From the NCBI GenBank assembly GCA_019236035.1, contig JAFAJU010000127.1:1-6022 (forward strand): a DNA stretch of 6,022 nt, given 5' to 3'. Below are positions 5,419 to 6,022 of the stretch, piece after piece. Positions within the stretch are counted from its first letter, which is position 1, and each line of letters begins with the position of its first letter. Position numbers and translations under genes: made by a program. Under the pieces are notes generated by a model, which did not search any database, was not told the DNA's origin, and saw only the letters and a list, made by a program, of their open reading frames with translations. Source of the DNA: Verrucomicrobiota bacterium (lineage in GTDB: Bacteria > Verrucomicrobiota > Verrucomicrobiia > Chthoniobacterales > JAFAMB01).

Positions 5419-6022
5419 CTACCGTGCCTGCCTTGCCATGAAGTCCTGAATGAAACGGATGATTTCCTTCGGCTTCAGATCCAGCGCGAAGTGCCCGGCG
5501 TCCAAGATGTGCACCTCGGCTCGAGGGTCATCCTTCTGGTACGCTTCTCCACCGGCCACGGTGAACGAAGTATCGTAACGCCCCCAGAGAACAAGCAACG
5601 GTGGTTTGTTGTCGCGAAGCCACTGTTGCCATTTCGGGTAGGACTTGACGTTATTTTGATAGTCGTAAAAGAGGTCCAACTGAATATCCCCCTGTCCCGG
5701 CTGGTTCAGGAAGTAGTACTCGTCCACCCACAAATCGGGGTCGTACTGCGCGGGATCTGGTGAAGCGCCGACGTGCCTGTTGCGAGCTGCCTCAAGGGAC
5801 AACAGGTTGCTTTGGACCTCGGCCTCGTGAGCCGACCTGTCTTGCCAGAATGACCGCCGAACCGCCCAAAGAGGAGATAGGCCCTCTTCGTGCGAGACAG
5901 CATTTTGGATAATCATTGCCTGAACTCTTTCGGGATGAGCCAAGGCCATACGAAAACCAACCGGGCCGCCGTAGTCCTGCATGAACAGGGTGTAGCGATC
6001 CAGTTGCAGTTGCTCCGTCAAG
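5419..6022 (-). CDS. Alpha/beta hydrolase, haloalkane dehalogenase/epoxide hydrolase-like (partial, 5' end outside window)
   Basis: About 200 C-terminal residues are present; the frame continues without a stop to the right edge. The leftmost-coded residue is Leu (TTG), not a real start, so roughly the first 90-100 residues of a 290-300 residue protein are missing. The nucleophile elbow is FMQDYGGPVGFRMA, with Asp16 of the visible part as nucleophile, as in haloalkane dehalogenases (QDWGGP) and related epoxide hydrolases, not Ser as in esterases. The Asp150 in WGRYDTSF is placed as the usual acid and His177 in DAGHFAL as the base, so the catalytic triad appears complete. A cap domain spans about 45-130. 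The oxyanion-hole HG motif lies outside the window. The substrate may be a halide, epoxide or ester; the family has many uncharacterised members. The stop at 5421-5419 is followed by the 21-bp palindrome. Confidence 0.88.
   Translation of the reverse strand, partial: LTEQLQLDRYTLFMQDYGGPVGFRMALAHPERVQAMIIQNAVSHEEGLSPLWAVRRSFWQDRSAHEAEVQSNLLSLEAARNRHVGASPDPAQYDPDLWVDEYYFLNQPGQGDIQLDLFYDYQNNVKSYPKWQQWLRDNKPPLLVLWGRYDTSFTVAGGEAYQKDDPRAEVHILDAGHFALDLKPKEIIRFIQDFMARQAR

Overview
The window looks like chromosomal DNA from an uncultured or environmental bacterium with mixed composition. The permease genes are moderately GC-rich and the kinase gene is visibly richer in GC. Several features point to Verrucomicrobiota: a 400-residue-class adenylate-kinase-like protein with a long C-terminal extension, runs of MacB-type permeases, starts without clear Shine-Dalgarno sequences, and intergenic palindromes carrying GGTAGGGCGAGG. 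Acidobacteriota remains possible. This placement is inference from memory of these families, not a database result.

Layout. Positions 1-60 (minus) hold the first 20 codons of a permease gene that runs off the left edge. It is transcribed away from a nearly identical gene start at 252 (plus), and the whole 1-311 region is an imperfect inverted duplication around an AT-richer centre. Two MacB/FtsX-type ABC permeases follow on the plus strand (252-1499 and 1502-2731), 2 nt apart and evidently co-transcribed. No ATP-binding subunit is present in the window. A perfect 18-bp hairpin directly after the second stop codon ends this unit.

Positions 2779-3105 hold a 327-bp non-coding fold-back element. 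It has 33-bp terminal inverted repeats (31/33 matching) that start TAGTGTCCTGTCCCC, and two internal palindromes that are diverged inverted copies of one repeat family. Its right end lies 9 nt before the start of a nucleoside monophosphate kinase gene (3115-4374, plus) with an intact P-loop and adenylate kinase signature and about 145 extra C-terminal residues of unknown role.

The right part is on the minus strand. It holds an aldo/keto reductase with a complete catalytic tetrad (5291-4407), a perfect 21-bp intergenic hairpin (5356-5404), and the C-terminal 200 or so residues of an alpha/beta hydrolase with an Asp nucleophile elbow like haloalkane dehalogenases (6022-5419, running off the right edge).

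The genes do not form one pathway. The left half is an export or lipoprotein/macrolide-type transporter locus that has undergone duplication, the centre is a mobile-repeat insertion, and the right half is a pair of general metabolic or detoxifying enzymes. The strongest candidates for something undescribed are the fold-back element and the C-terminal domain of the kinase. The inverted gene-start duplication is the next most notable signal.
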